Shown: positions 1 to 14,480, numbered from the stretch's first letter. The stretch is DNA of 64,000 nucleotides from Aralia elata (GCA_034770075.1 CM068378.1:45722508-45786507); one strand, 5' to 3'. Translations and numbers: made by a program. The notes: a model not told the origin generated them from the sequence alone.

Positions 1-537
1 GACCTCTCAATGTGACCTCGCTGAAGAAGTATCTAACTCGAACTCATCAAGAACGAAGTGCAACATCCCAATTCTGATGACGCAGCACCTCAGCTCGACA
101 CGAACCAGCGCCTCAGTGCCCACTTGTAAAACCTAGGCACTTACTTTCTATTTGCCGAGCATCGCGGTGCCTATTTCTAATGCCTAGGCGCTTACTTTCT
201 TCCCGCGCGCGTGCCTGTTGCCTTTCGCACTTGCCTACGCTAGCCTGTGCCTAAGCGCTACTTGTGCCGCTCAGCTTCTGCATACTGCGCGCCTAGGTGC
301 CCCTTTGCTGCTACAATGTCCTGCTTGAGTCGTGCCTAGCTTGACTTTGACCACAAAATAACAAGTTTCATAGCCCAACTCTACTTCTTTGTTCCCGCTT
401 CTTTTTCCTACACAAAAATAATAAAACACATAAAAAGTAACAGAAAATACACGAGAATTCACAAATCATCAAGCTAAAAATACTCAACTCGTATGTATAA
501 AACCCACTCATCAGATGTCTCAAGTGTAGCTGAACCT
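1..537. other. Unassigned sequence left of the copia extra ORF
   Basis: The first 330 bases are more GC-rich than most of the window and contain a short imperfect direct repeat (CCTAGGCRCTTACTTTC) near 132-148 and 183-199. No coding frame resembles a known protein. The copia 3' LTR would be expected to the left of 538 on this strand, but its terminal CTAACA is not visible here, so it lies outside the window, is truncated, or has been replaced. Confidence 0.4.
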
Positions 538-1378
538 TAAGATCCATCTTCTTCTTCTACAGCCAATTTCCTCTTCTTTAGCACCTTCTTCTGAGGTTTC
601 TAGACCTCACTAATTGTCCTTTCACTCCCTTCAGACTACTTTGATTTATTAATCTCAACTGGATTTCTCTTCTAGTTTTCGAAGAACTTCTTAGTAATCT
701 TCTTGTTCAAATTGAGAGCATCATCTTATTTCTCTCCAATGTGCTTCTTCATCTTCTTCTTCAACAAAATGCTGATGAATCTCCCATAAAATATTTTGGG
801 GAGGGACTTGCCAGATGCCTTCCTCTACTCAGCATCCTTGAACCACTTGTAGATCCAATCCATCAAGATAGCTCCAAAGTTAATCTTCTTCTTCATAGTG
901 ATAGCTAACATAATCTTCAGTTGTACCTCACTAACGGAGTCATGAGCAAAGTCTTTGCAAATAATATATTTTCCTATAATATTTGCCAAAACCTCAAAAT
1001 CTTAAGGGAATTCATTCTTCTTCATCCCCTTTGACTTAGGATTCTTCTTGGTATAACCCATGAATCCCAAGCCTTTCTTTGTGTCAACACCTTCAAGGTA
1101 TGTGTCTCCTTTATTTAAGAAGCCTGGAATGTTGTTGATCTCCACAACGTCATAAGTAAGAGTGATGTCTCTTGCTTTGGTTGTAATGACTCTATCAGCA
1201 CAGGATCTTTTGTGTAGAACTCTTCCACCTTCTTTGTGAAGATTCTAGTGCCGGTACTCAAAGCGCCATAAAATCCCGCTTTCTTCACCAGATTTAGGAT
1301 TATGCTGAAGTGAGACTCTACACCTTCGAATTTGTTGAAGCAAAGGAGGTTTCCAAGGATTACTTGGTTGGTAGACAT
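538..1378 (-). pseudogene. Extra ORF downstream of copia pol (Sirevirus-like position), broken
   Basis: From an ATG at 1378 an 87-residue frame runs to 1115. A second frame then continues the protein-like reading to a stop at 538 with several internal stops, so at least one frameshift separates them. The later part is Lys/Glu-rich with runs such as KKKMKKH and ends in an acidic EEED tail. Sireviruses carry an additional ORF in this place, often called env-like, but I see no signal peptide or membrane segment, so I do not assign an envelope role. Function unknown. Confidence 0.5.
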
Positions 1379-1829
1379 GATTTGAACGGTTGATTTGAGC
1401 TAGAAAAGAAAAAATCGAGTTAAGGTTTTGAAAGTTTGTAGAGTGAACTAGGGCTTAGAGAGAGAGAGTAAAGTGAATAATTTTGACTAGTGAAATGTAA
1501 CTGAAAATTTTGAACTATATGTATACTTCCCTCTTCTTTTGGTTAATAGGACACGTGTTAAGCTTCAATTGGTTGTTTCGCCTGTTGTAACTGCAACTTT
1601 GAATTATATGGCAGTTACTTTTTCGTTTGACACGTTTAACTTTCATTATTGATTATTGACACGCGCCCTAATCCCTTAGTATTCACTTAACGATTCCATC
1701 CATTATCGTAGAGTTCTCTTTCGTAGAGTAGAATAACTCAACAATTATACACTGCTCTACGATTCACTTTACGATTTCTTCCTTATTCTTTGATCTCATT
1801 TCTGCAAGATTAGTTCTTACAAGAAAATA

Positions 1830-4800
1830 TTATGAACTTAAGGTTAACATGCCTAACTCACTTATTAATTTATTAAATCTAGTTTCATCTAATGGCTTAG
1901 TAAACACATCAACTAATTGATTTTCTGTTGGGATAAAATGTAAGGTGATATTTCCATTTTAAAAATGATCCCTAATGAAATGATGTCTTATGTCAATGTG
2001 CTTAGTTCTAGAATGTAAGACAGGATTGTGTGAGATTGTTATAGCACTAGTGTTATCACATAATAGAAGAATAGACTTGAAATTAAACTCATAGTCAGCT
2101 AGCTGATTTTTTGTCCAAAGAATTTGAGTATAACAGATACCAACTGCAATATACTCGGCTTCTGTAGTTGAAGTTGACACTGAGTTTTGCTTCTTGTTGA
2201 ACCATGATACTAGTATATTTCCAAGCAATTCACAAGTTCCATTAGTACTTTTCCTATCTATTTTGCATCCTGCAAAGTCAGTATCTGAATATCCATTGAG
2301 ATCAAAGGGAGACTCCTTGGGATACCACAAGCCCAAATTTAGAGTGCTCTTGAGATATCTAAAAATTCTTTTAATAGAAATCAAATGAGATTCTTTTGTA
2401 TTAGCTTGAAATCTAGCACAAATACATGTAGAGAACATAATATCAGGCCTACTTGTAGTTAAATATAAGAAAGAGCCAATCATACCTGTGTATTGAGTTA
2501 TATCAACATTTTTACCTTGTTCATCTTTGTCTACCTTAGTTGTAGCATCCATAGGAGTTTTCACGGGGGTAGCTGATTTTATACCATAATTCTTGAGTAA
2601 GTCTTTGATGTACTTGGCTTGGTTGATGAATATACCTTCATCAGATTGCTTCACTTGAAGTCCAAGAAAGAAATTCAGCTATCCCATCGTGGTCATTTCA
2701 AATTTACTCTACATAAGTTTGGCAAATCTCTCACACAGCTTTCCATCAAATCTTACCACTGGTGCAAAGGTCTCATCATAGTCAATGACTTCTTCTTGAG
2801 AATAGCCTTTAGATACTAGTTTTGCTTTATTTCTTGTGATCACACCATCTTCATCCATCTTGTTTCTGAAAACTTATTTGGTGCCAATAACTGAATGATA
2901 TCTGGGTCTTGGGACTAATCTCCAGAGATTCAACTCTTCTTGCATTGCCTCAATCTAGCTTGAATCTTGAAGAGCTTCATCAATCTACTTAAGTTCTATG
3001 TGAGATATAAAACTCAAATAGAAGCATTCATTCTGAGTTGCAGATCTAGTTCTGATTCGTACACTTGGATCACCAATTATCAGGTCTTGAGTGTGATCTC
3101 TAGCCCATTTTCTTTCAGTTGGAACATCAATCCTTGTTCCTTCTTGTTTGAGGACTTCAAGGTTTGACTCATCTTCATGTTCTGGTGCAGGGGATCTTCA
3201 AGTCATAGAATTATCATTTCTACAACAGAAGGCTCTATGATTTCTTCAATCGCCTCTATGATCGCTGGGTTGTTAATTGTAGGATCTTCCTGCTCTACGA
3301 TTACTTGATCCTGTTTTACGATTTCATCAAACACTACAGCCTTACTTGGCTCAATATGGTCAGTCTCATCAAAGGTAATATAAATAAAATTTCAACATTT
3401 AATAATCATTTATTAAAGACTCTATAAGCTTTACTATCAGTAGAATAGCCAAGAAAGATACATTCATCTGACTTAGGTTGGAATTTAGCCAGATACCTTT
3501 TTTCATTGTTGAGAATATAGCAGGCACAACCAAAGATATGAAAATAATTAATGTTGGACTTTCTTCCTTTCCACAGCTCTTAGGGTGTCTTCTTCTGAGT
3601 GGAATGAATGAGAGATATATTTTGAGTATAACAGGTAATATTAACAGTTTCAGCTCAAAAATATTATGGAAGTCTTGCAACTGCTAAGAGTGTTCTTTCT
3701 ACTTTAATGAGAGTTATGTTCTTCCTTTTAGCTACACCATTTTGCTGGGAGTTCTTGGTCTAGAGAAATTATGATGAATGTCATTGTCTTTATAGAACTT
3801 GTCTACTTTAGAAAAATTAAACTCTCTTCCATGATCACTTCTTATAGTTTTGATCTTTTCACCCTTCTCATTCTCAACCAGCTTGAAAAACTTGATTAAC
3901 TAAGAGCTGGTTTTATCCTTTGAGGCCAGAAATAATACCCATGTGAATCTTGTATGATCATCCACTATGACTAAGGAATACTTTTTTCCTCCAAGGCTGA
4001 CAGTAGGAATAGGGCCAAATAGATTCATATACAGCAGCTGTAGGGGCCTATTGTTAGAGTTGGTTGTCTTGATTTTGAATGAGATTTTGGTTTGTTTTCC
4101 CAACTGACAAGCTTCGCAAGGCTTGTCTGAAGTTAAGCTTGCAAAACAGAGACCAAATCTTTGGAAACTAGCTTGGATATGTTCTTGAAGTTCAAATGTG
4201 ATAATCTTATGTGCTATAACCAGTTTACATCTTCAGAGGCTTTGGCAAAGAAACAAGATGTTTCAAAAGAGCTTAGCTTGGCTAGTTTCACCACATACAC
4301 ATTTTCATCTCTAGTTTCAGTTAACTTGATGGAATTTGTCTCTAGGTCTCTTACTTGACATTGATTGTTAAGGAATATGACTTGATGCCCTTTATCATAT
4401 AATTGACTGATGCTCAAAAGGTTGTACTTTAGACCTTCAATAAATGTTACTTTATTGAAAGAAACTGCATCATTCCCTATTATGTCATACCCTCTTGTCT
4501 TTCCTGAATTGTTATCTCCAAAGATAATAGTAGGAGCATCTTTCTCTCTGAATTTTGACAGTAGAGCTTTATTGCATGTCATGTGCCTTGAGCATCCACT
4601 ATTTAGATACCATGTTGAATTAGTGGAGTTATTATCCTGTAAAAAAAACTTAGATTTTACTTTGGTACCCAGACTTGCTTAGGTCCTGATAGGTTAGTTC
4701 TTTTTAGAACTCAGACCTATCTAACTTTAGGCTTCCTATATACAGGATAATCATAGAAATCACACATAGCAGCAATATGACCATAGTGATGACAGTTATA

Positions 4801-4979
4801 GCATTTTATATGATACATGCTTTTGTGTGTATGAATTCCTTCTCTTCAATGACATATGTGGAACAAAAACACTTACAACCTTTCTTCTAGGCTCAACAAC
4901 TCTCAACTTCCACACTGTTCTATGATTTTGAGAGTCCATAGAGTAAAAATCAACTCTATGTTTCTTGCTTAGTTGGTTC
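1830..4979 (-). pseudogene. Copia pol remnant: pre-integrase, integrase, RT fragments, RNase H
   Basis: Order on the minus strand: a Zn-finger-like segment (CHHYGH near 4790), the GAG-pre-integrase region with LLSISQLYDKG (4214-4582), the integrase start with NRPLQLLYMNLFGP (3900-4103), the integrase C-terminal part with CIFLGYST (about 3400-3700), an acidic linker, the N-terminal part of RT with DYDETFAPV (about 2760-2960), then LNFFLGLQVKQ (from about 2690), the RNase H region ending in TKHIDIRHHF and DVFTKPL, and a stop at 1830. Many stops and shifts are present. The RT core, including the YVDD box, is absent: sequence jumps from just after DETFAPV to the region after YVDD at about 2750. 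The right end is cut by insertion of solo LTR A. Confidence 0.85.
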
Positions 4980-7113
4980 TGTGACACCCCCAAACTCGGG
5001 TACTAATACCTCGAATTTGGTGTTCACGATAAGGAACATCCAATCGCCTTTAAAAACCATATGACAATTAATGCGGAATGAATAAACATATATTGTTCAT
5101 TACAAAAGGTTAACTATGCCCCAAGGTCTGTAACCTTAAATAAATACATCACGAAGTACAAAAGTAGCTAATAGGGTTCGTGTTACATTAACTGATATCT
5201 AAACAAAATATTAAGGCAGATAGATTGCCAATCCGAAGTCTAGGACTTCATCTTCCCCTTGCCCTTATCTTTGCTTGAGCACTCGGGCTTAGCTGCAATA
5301 GGTTCATGACATAGCAACAGTGAGTAACTATTTTACTCAGCAAGTTTTAAAAAGTGAATAAGAACGATATATCATGAATGAAAGGGGAATAACTGAAAAT
5401 TGATTCATCAGTATGAATAGCTGAAACAATATAACCAATGTCCAAATGAATAATGAAGATTGATCATTAAAATACTTAACAGTCAAATAGACTATGAACG
5501 TACTTGAGGAATCAATCACTTGATTGACCCTTATTAGGTTACTAACTCCAAAGTTTGTACTTAGGGGGATCAGCCTCTTGTACACCATATATATGCATAA
5601 CATTTATTTCTGCTTTGTATCGTATTTAAGATACTTAGAAAACTCCCCTAGACAGGATTGGTTCATGTCAATCTAAGAATCTGCACCAAACTACTGGTTT
5701 GGATAGCTTTTAAATTATTCAACCTGTATAAATCTAGTCGAACAAATGACTTAGACCTCTCCTGGATAGTTCGTGAACAACAGAACTTTAAATGGTGCAA
5801 TTCAATAACAGAAATCAAATTTCTAAAGGCACATTGTGCGAGTGTCAATAAATATCAACGATGTAGAACAATTTTCAATAATTACACCACTTAATACGAA
5901 TAAGGAATAATAATTCAAATCTGATTCAAGAAACTGGCAATCCAATTTATATATATGTAATCGTAAGTAACTGGCTCAAAGAGAAAATTTACACAAGATA
6001 GGATAGGAAACTTGCGTGGTCTGCTACTTACTATTTACTCTATGCGTTTGTACTGCAAGTATCCTACAGTAATGTGAAGCCCCCAAATTCTCTACACTCC
6101 CTGTAGCAGATTTGGTGCTCACGTGAAACTATTCAACTATAAATATTCCATAATATATAACTTCTATCTATCCAAGGTCCACAGTATCCCATAACAGATA
6201 ATAGTTCTCGTCAGAACGTTAACTGTGTTTGGATACCCTCACTTGGATATATAGATTCATATCTTATGGATATCTCTTTCATATCGATATTTTCTATCTA
6301 TCTGACATTCACAGTATCAATGATAAGCTTGTTCTTGGAACTGAGGGGCGCATTCCGGTAAAGGTGGCACCTTACCGGCGCTCATTAAGTGTAACCTCAG
6401 TGCGTACAGAACTCCCAATATCATTTAAATACCCTCATTCGGATGTATAGTTCATATAGATATTGTACTAATTCAAATGCTACTTTCTAACTTAACTAAG
6501 AATGTAAATGCATGCAAGTGATATAACAAAAGATGATATATATTTCATAACCTTAAGTTTGATTGCAACATTCTCAGTACTATGTTCTTATTACAATAAA
6601 GTCTTATAAGACTTGAATTTATTCAAAACAGTAAGATAAAACTAATTAACACGACCTCTTTCCCTTGTTCGTCCCTGAAGTTCCGGGATTACCATCTAAA
6701 ACTGCAAAGGAAAGTTTTATGCAAGGATGAGCTATAGAATGCTCAGCAAGTTTATTTAAAAAATGTAAACACAAGTTGTTTGATTTGAAGGAAGTTCAAA
6801 AGCTTTTGCCAACTGAGGGTTTAATATATGAACCATGTGTTCCAACCAGTTCTATCAGTCTTCAATGACTTAGAAAAGCTTTGTTCAAATATCTTATAGG
6901 GATCAACCTATTCGATATCCTAGGAGTATGCATACCATCCTAATCGTGCCCAACATGCACTAGATGTCAATATATTATCGACAATAACAACCCATATAGG
7001 GTGTTTGTATACTCAGTTATAAAATGTCGTACCAAACAATTTGGCTTGACACAACAATTCATGCTCGAATAATAATTCATTTCTTAAGTTATGCTGAATC
7101 AAGAAGCAATAAC

Positions 7114-9835
7114 TGTGACACCCCCAAATCCAGATACTTCAATTCTTCAGATTTGGTGTTCACTATATCATTCATTCATAACTAACTACCCATAATAAAG
7201 GACAATTAAATTAAGCTGAATGAAATATCTTCCCACAATAGTGATTACAACTTATAATCTCTTAAATAAACAAATTCCAGGTCATCTACCTTTATTACAT
7301 CGTTGCGGAATTAAAACATAAAAATTTAACAAGTCTTATTACAAAGAACTGAAACAAATAAACTAAACATCTTCATTTGCTCATCTTGCCCTTGCCCTTG
7401 CTAGTGGACGGCTCATCCGACGTTTCAGGTTTAGCTGCAATGTTTTATGCAAGTGTGAGCAAACAATTGCCCACAAGTATGATAACAATAACATTTATAT
7501 GATTAACAGAATAGATCTTAACTGAGGAGTAATAGTCTTTCTGAAATCAATCAACAACAAATCAAAGATCTGAAAGCTCAATAGATAGCTTAGCTCAAGA
7601 ACTGAATAGAGATTCAAGATTAAAAGTGTATCTGAGGGTCATAAGACCTCGAACTATGTCCTAGGTTAACAAGTATTTCTACCGTAACCTTTAACAGTCA
7701 TGTAAACTATGGACTATCCATCTCGTACTCCGGGGGATCAGCCCTTTGTACAATGTATTGTGCACAAACATTTAAACGTTGTTGCGTAATTAATCCCCTA
7801 TATTAGGGTTGTTCATCTCAGTTTAGCGTCAGAATCCATACCAAAAGAAACTTGGTTTGGAAAAACTTCAAGGTTTTCTAAGTCTTTGAAACGCTCGTCA
7901 ACTATGGACTAGCTGAATCAAAAAAAGGTTTGCTAGTCACTAAACTATTTGATCAACAATAAAAATTGTACAATAGGATTTTTGATCAAAATTTGAATAA
8001 CGATCAATGATCGGATAACAAATGACTGAAATAAAACATAAGCACTTGACATGATAACAACCTTGCTTGAATAATAATAAGCTAAGGTTTATAAGCTTGC
8101 TCTGTGGAAGTAAACTTGCTTTAAATGAAATGATAAGATTAAGGAAGGAAAAACTTGCCTCGTGCGTAGATGACAGATTTAAATAATTCACGTTCCTTGA
8201 TCACTCTATACATTTTGATTATAAAACAGTAACAATAATTAGTTACAGAATCATATACATTTTAAGTCTCGTTCTTATCCTATTTTATTGCAACATCTCG
8301 ATTGTCATTCGATATTCAACAAATATTTGCTAACAACCATCGTGGTATCTCATTAATCATTTAATACCTTAATATAAGTTTTAAACATGCACATAGCAAC
8401 ATAGCAAGATCACAAAACAAATAAATAATTTTCAGTTACTGTTCCACCGTCGGGGCGGTGGATTTCTTAACAAAACCGTCGCCGGGGCGAGGCTACCGTC
8501 GAGGCGACTGGACCGCCGGGGCGAGACTTCCAGTTCATTTCTACCGCCGGGGCGGTAAACTCGACAATCGTCTCCTACAGTTCGCGAACCAGTGAATTTT
8601 CAGGCCAAATTTTCCAAATTCTACCATCCGATACATAAAATAAACTTACCAAGACGTCAAAGATGATGTAAAACAATTACCCATCATGTTTCTAACAATT
8701 CTAACCATTATGAACACATAATCAACCAATTAAAAATCCAAAAATTCACTGTTCATGCTCTTTTTCCAAACTTTGACACACTTAGTGAAATCAAACACTG
8801 AAAACTTGTTTCTAAATCATTTTGATCCGTTCTACTTACATTCTTTTCGCTTTTTCATCATATTATCAAAATCAAAAGTCAATTTACCGATTAATAATCA
8901 AATTGAACATCAATTTTCATACATATATGTCATACATGAAAGTGAAACTCTGTAAAACCAAAAACTCTAATCTAAAGCATGCTTTCATGGATTAATTCTT
9001 TAAAATTGATTTACAAACACAATATAATCACTAGTATATGCATATTAACAATTACAGCCAAGTAATTTATACATTGAGTAAATAATTTCATATACAGTAA
9101 AGTAAAAAGAAATACAGTGAAGAACTTTTTTTTTAAAAAAATGATTATACCTTTAAGCTAAACAAGATGAAGCAGGGTCACAAGGCCTCTCAATTAACAG
9201 AACTCTCTTACCTTTAAGCTAAAAATGATTATACCTTAGCAATTCTCTTCCTTCTCCTCTCAATTAACAGAACTCTCTTACTCTCTCTTTCAAATTTTTT
9301 TTTCTCTGTTAAGCTTTTCTCTTTTTTTTTTAAAGTGAACTGATAAACTCTCTTGAAACCAATCTTTAACGTAACTTGATTTATCAGTTGTAGAAACCAA
9401 GAGTTAGGCCATGTTTGGCCAACTCAAATGTAGAATAATCCATTTTTACCAACCAAGGGTCACAAGGCCTTGTTTGGTTTTATCTAAAATGAAACCCTTT
9501 CTCATTTATTTTAATAACTCACTATATTATATAGTTTAATTGTCACACTTCTAATTTAATTAACTTATCATTAAATAAATTCAATTAAACCTTACTAATT
9601 TAATTATAACTCTTATTCAAATAAATCATTTATTCACCTAATTTAATTATTAAATTAAATTAAAATAAACACATCAAATTACATTTAAATTACAATTAAC
9701 ATAATTACACTAAAATGAATTACTCCACCATAATTTTATCAATTATTTATTATTACTCAATAAATAAATTAGCCAAAAATATTTATTTAACTCAATAAAT
9801 ATTTTTATTTATTCACAAAAATTACATTCGTTACA
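7114..9835 (-). repeat. 3' LTR of element D
   Basis: 2722 bp, TGTGACACCCCC to ATTCGTTACA on the plus strand. Near-identical to 15671-18335 apart from scattered substitutions and a local duplication near 9165-9250, where a CTCTCAATTAACAGAACTC block occurs twice. It contains the GC-rich hairpin cluster at 8443-8575 and a very AT-rich end (9480-9830). The frame at 7940-8191 recurs in the other LTR only because the LTRs are copies of each other. Confidence 0.92.
8443..8575. repeat. GC-rich inverted-repeat cluster in D LTR (left copy)
   Basis: A small GC island in AT-rich sequence, made of units of the type ACCGCCGGGGCGGT. The first unit can fold as CCACCG-TCGGGG-CGGTGG. Five related units are visible, some with only one arm intact. 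Confidence 0.7.
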
Positions 9836-9837
9836 TC

Positions 9838-9933
9838 ATTCCCTTCTTAAAAGGATTCTGTCCCCAGAATCACAATGCAATTAATTCGACCGCTACATTC
9901 TCCTCTCCTTACAAGGATTCTGTCCCCAGAATC
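9838..9933 (-). promoter_or_regulatory. Polypurine tract of D with two upstream hairpins
   Basis: Next to the 3' LTR the minus strand carries the purine-rich AAGAAGGGAAT (9838-9848), expected as primer for plus-strand DNA synthesis. Just upstream is a hairpin with arms GATTCTG/CAGAATC around a 4-base loop (9854-9871). The same hairpin recurs 62 bases further (9916-9933), giving a tandem duplication of the pre-PPT region. Element F has a hairpin of the same geometry but different stem sequence at the same place. Confidence 0.75.
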
Positions 9934-9945
9934 GCGATACATGGA

Positions 9946-12900
9946 TTAAACAAATAATTGGGGATAGTTTTGCGTCATTTTCTCTTCGAGTTCCCACGTA
10001 GCTTCTTCAGCATTGTGGTTCCTCCAGATTACTTTAACAGAAGGTATTACTTTATTTCTGAGAACCTGCTCTTTACTGCCAACTATCTGCACAGGAACCT
10101 CTTCATAGGACAAATCTTTCTCAAATTGTATTGGTTCATATTCTATTACATGTTTATAATCGGGCTTATATGGTCGTAGCACCGATATATGGAAGACATT
10201 GTGAATGTGATCTAACTCGAGAGGTAAAGCTACCTCATAGGCTACCTCACCTACTCGTTTCAGCACCTCGAAGGGTCCAATAAATCATGGACTCAGCTTA
10301 CCCTTTTTACCAAATCTGATCTTTCCCTTCCAGGGAGATACTTTGAGAAATACAAAACTGCCGACGTCGAATTCTCTATTCTGCCGGTGCTTATTTGCAT
10401 ATTTCTTCTTTCTATCTTGAGCAGCTAATAGTCGGACTCTTATCACCTTGACGATCTCAGCAGTTTGTTGTACCAGTTCAGGTCCCAATAGTTGACGTTC
10501 ACCTACCTCACCCAATATAACGGAGTTCTACACTTTCTTCCATACAACGCCTCACAAGGCGGCATTGCAATACTTGCGTGATAGCTATTATTATAGGCAA
10601 ACTCGACCGGTGGTAAATGGTCATCCCAGTTTCCTTTGAAGTCCATGACGCACATGCGTAGCATATCCTCCAACGTTTGTATTGTTCTTTCACTTTGACC
10701 ATCAGTTTGGGGATGATACGCTGTACTCATTCTCAACTGTGTCCCCAAACAAGCTTGCAGACTCCTCCAAAATTTTGATGTGAAACGTGGATCTCTATCT
10801 GATACAATTAAAACTGGAACACCATGCCTCGAGATAATTTCCTTGACGCATAATTTCGCCAACTGATCTAGGGTGAATCTGATTTTGATCGGCAAGAAAT
10901 GCGCTGATTTTGTCAATCTGTCCACTATAACCCATACTACGTCATAACCCTTCTGAGTAGTTGGAAGCCCTACCACAAAGTCCATTGTGATATGTTCCCA
11001 CTTCCATTCTGGTATCTCCAAGGGCTGTAGCAAACCACTTGGTCTCTGATGTTCTGCTTTGACTTTCTGATAAGTTAAGCACTTCGCAACACACTCAGCA
11101 ACTTCTCTTTTCATATTTGGCCACCAGAAATGTTGTCGAAGATCCTGGTACATTTTTGTACTTCCCGGGTGAACTGAAAATCTTGAACTATGAGCTTTGT
11201 TCAAAATCTCTTCTCGGATCTCTTGCACTAACGGAACCCAGATTCTACCTTCAAATCTTAGCAACCCGTCGCTATCGATTTTTAATTTAAGCTCCTCACC
11301 GCCAAGCACCTTTTTCCGTATTTTATCACACTCCTCATCCTGGAGTTGTGCTTCTTTTACCTTGTCCACTAGAGTTGATTGGGTTTCCATCTGAAATAAT
11401 TTTTCATTCGACTCTACCGGACTTTTCACCTCCAACTCCAACTTAGCCATTTCTCCTATGAGTTTCTCCTGAGCAGTTAACAAAGATAACTTCTCCCTAC
11501 CCTTCCTGCTCAAAGCTTCGGCAACCACATTAGCTTTCCCCGGATGGTATAGAATTTCACAATCATAATCTTTGATCAATTCTATCCATCGTCTCTGACG
11601 CATATTTAAATCCTTCTGTGTGAAAATATACTTGAGACTTTTATGATCCGCGTATATCTCACACTTCTCCCCATAGAGATAGTGCCTCCAAATTTTTAAA
11701 GCAAACACCACGGCTGCTAGCTCTAGATCATAGGTTGGATACCCTTTCTCATAATCTTTTAATTGGCGCGAAGCATACGCGATAACCTTACTATTCTGCA
11801 TAAGAACGCAGCCTAACCCTTTGTGTGATGCGTCACTATAAACCATAAAATTTCCTGTATTATCTGGTAAAGACAACACAGGTGCTGAAATCAAGCGTCT
11901 CTTCAACTCCTGAAAACTTTCTTCGCATTTCTCCGTCCAAACGAACTTCACTCTTTTCCTTGTCAAATTCGTCAATGGAGAGGCGATCCTGGAGAAATCT
12001 TGAATAAAATGCCTATAATAACCCGCCAATCCCAAGAAACTCCTTACTTCTGACGGTGTTTTCGGCTGATCCCAGTTCATTACAGCTTCCACTTTCGTCG
12101 GATCCACCGAAATCCCGTCACTATCAATAACATGCCCAAGGAATTGGACACGCTCCAACCAAAATTCACATTTGGAGAATTTCGCATACAATTTCTCCCT
12201 CCTTAACGCTTCCAAAGTCACCTTTAGGTGTTCCACATGCTCTTCCTGAGTTTTGGAATATACCAGAATATCGTCTATAAATACCACTACGAATTTATCC
12301 AAAAATGGTTTAAACACTCTATTCATTAAATCCATAAATGCTGCAGGTGCAGTTGTTAAACCAAATGACATAACCAAAAACTCATAGTGGCCATATCTAG
12401 TTCGGAATGTTGTCTTTGGTATGTCTTCCTTTCTCACTTTCAACTGATGGTACCCACTTCGCAGATCTATCTTTGAAAAATATCTCACTCCCTTCAGTTG
12501 ATCGAACAGGTCATCAATCCTTGGTAACAGATACTTATTTTTAATCGTGACCTTGTTCAACTCTCTATAATCAATGCAAAGACGCATTGATCCGTCTTTC
12601 TTTTTAACAAATAATACCGGCGCTCCCCACGGCGAAACGCTCAGTTGAATATACTTCTTGTCTAGCAGCTCTTGCAGTTGCACCATCAACTCCTTTAACT
12701 CTACCGGAGCCATTCGATACGGGGCTTTTGATATAGGGGTTGTTCCCGGTGCTAGATCAATCACAAACTCAATTTTCCTATCTGGTGGTAGTCCCGGCAA
12801 ATCATCAGGGAACACGTCCGCAAAATCCTTAACTACCGGTATCTCCTCCAGTTTTGCACCCACCTTTCATGTATCAACTATGTAGGCTAGATATCCTACA

Positions 12901-14480
12901 CATCCTTGCCTCAACATCTTCCTGGCCTGCATCATCGTCTGACAACTCACTTGTCTAGGAAACTTGTTTCCATAAAACACTACCTTTGACGGAGTCATAA
13001 GGTTCACACACTTCTTTTGGCAATCAATAGTTACCCCATGATTGAATAACCAATCCATTCCTAGAATAACGTAAAACTCTCCGAGTCGAATTGGGATTAG
13101 GTTTACCGTCATCACATGACCCTTAATATCTAACTAACAGTTCTTGTATACAAACTTAACAGGAATCACTTCCATATTCGCAATTTCTATGTCCATAGGG
13201 TAATCTAGCTCTTCCTGTGGTAACTCTAATTTCCTAGCAAAATCATTGGATATAAAGGAACACGTAGCACCCGAATCAAATAATACGTAAGCATTTACAT
13301 TATTGACCGGAATGATACCTGATACCACATCCTTTGACTGCACAGCATCCTGCACCGTCATGTTAAATGTTCGGGCGGTAGGACGATTAGATGACGTCGA
13401 TCCAGTAATAGTTAAGTTGCCTCCACTGCTGTTTCCCTTTCCTCCGCTTGCTCTTCCTGAAGCTTTCTTAGGGCAATCACAAGAAAGGTGATCCTTCGAT
13501 CCACAAGTAAAACATGCACCTTTTTTCGGACTGGGGCAATTTGGCGTAATGTGACCCTCTTAACCACAATTAAAGCATACCCTTCTGCCCTTCAAGTAAA
13601 CGCCCACGTGATTCTTCCCGCAGTTGTTGCACGCCTCCACCTTCTTCTTCTGATTTCCCTGCTGACTTCCCGCAGAAACATTATCATTCCACTTTCTCTT
13701 TTGTCCACTGCCACCATGGCTACCACTTGCCTTATTCTTATTTTCATTCTTTTTCTTCTTTTGCTCCTGATTGTACTTAGATAGAGCATCACTACTTCCT
13801 TCGGCGATAATCGCCTTCTCCAGCACTGCCGTAAATGAATTCAATTGGAACATCGAAACCCAACTAAACAACCAGGGCTTCAGTCCCTACTCAAACCTTC
13901 TAGCCTTCCTCTCATCCGTATTGACTTGATATGGCGCAAACCTCGCCAATTCGTTAAATCTTGCAGCATATTCAGGCACCGTCATCGTACCCTGCTTTAA
14001 CTCCAGAAATTGCACCTCTATCTGATTCTGTGCACTCGCCGAAAAATATGTTTCGAAAAACATCTCCTTAAATCTATCCCACGGAATTACCCCTTGACCA
14101 CCTCGAGTTTTGTTAGCTTGCCACCAATAGCTAGCTTCTTATTTCAGCATAAATGTTGCAAACGCAGTCTTTTGGTCCTCGCTGACCCTAGCGACGTCAA
14201 AAACTTTTTCCATCTCCATGACCCATGTTTGGGCTTCAATCGGATTCATAGACCCTTGAAATTCTGGGGGTCCAACAGCCTTGAAGTCTTTGAAAGTCGT
14301 GGCCTGAGCTTGGGGTTGGTTTGCAAATGCTCCAGTTAACAAATCTACTAATTGTTGCATTGGATTAGCGTTGGTTTCGTCATTGTTGTTTGTAGATCCC
14401 TCAGGAGTCTGTTGACGTGTTGGTCTTCTTCTTGGCGGCATCTTACTGTTAAAAATTTGCGCCATTAGATTACTGTTCAA
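9946..14480 (-). pseudogene. gag-pol polyprotein of element D, inactivated
   Basis: One frame from 14480 runs through gag (capsid region, then a zinc-knuckle region with CNNCGKNHVG, FNCG and a later CFTCGSKDHLSCDC), protease (LFDSGATCSF), reverse transcriptase (FVVVFIDDILVY), RNase H (YSDASHKGLG, DHKSLKYIF) and integrase (HPGSTKMYQDL, TDGQSERTIQTLE). In-frame stops end segments at 14139, 13887, 13560, 13134, 12867 and 10285. A one-base deletion near 10508 shifts frame just after TPLYW. The tail (10266-9946) has the GPF-like integrase end and a chromodomain-like segment ending WELEEKMTQNYPQLF. The initiator may be MPPRRR at about 14441 rather than the upstream ATG. The 786-residue block 12863-10503 is the best preserved part. 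Confidence 0.93.

Noticed and set aside
538..1378. Envelope gene in the copia element
   Set aside because: The position fits the Sirevirus extra ORF, but no signal peptide, cleavage site or membrane segment is visible.
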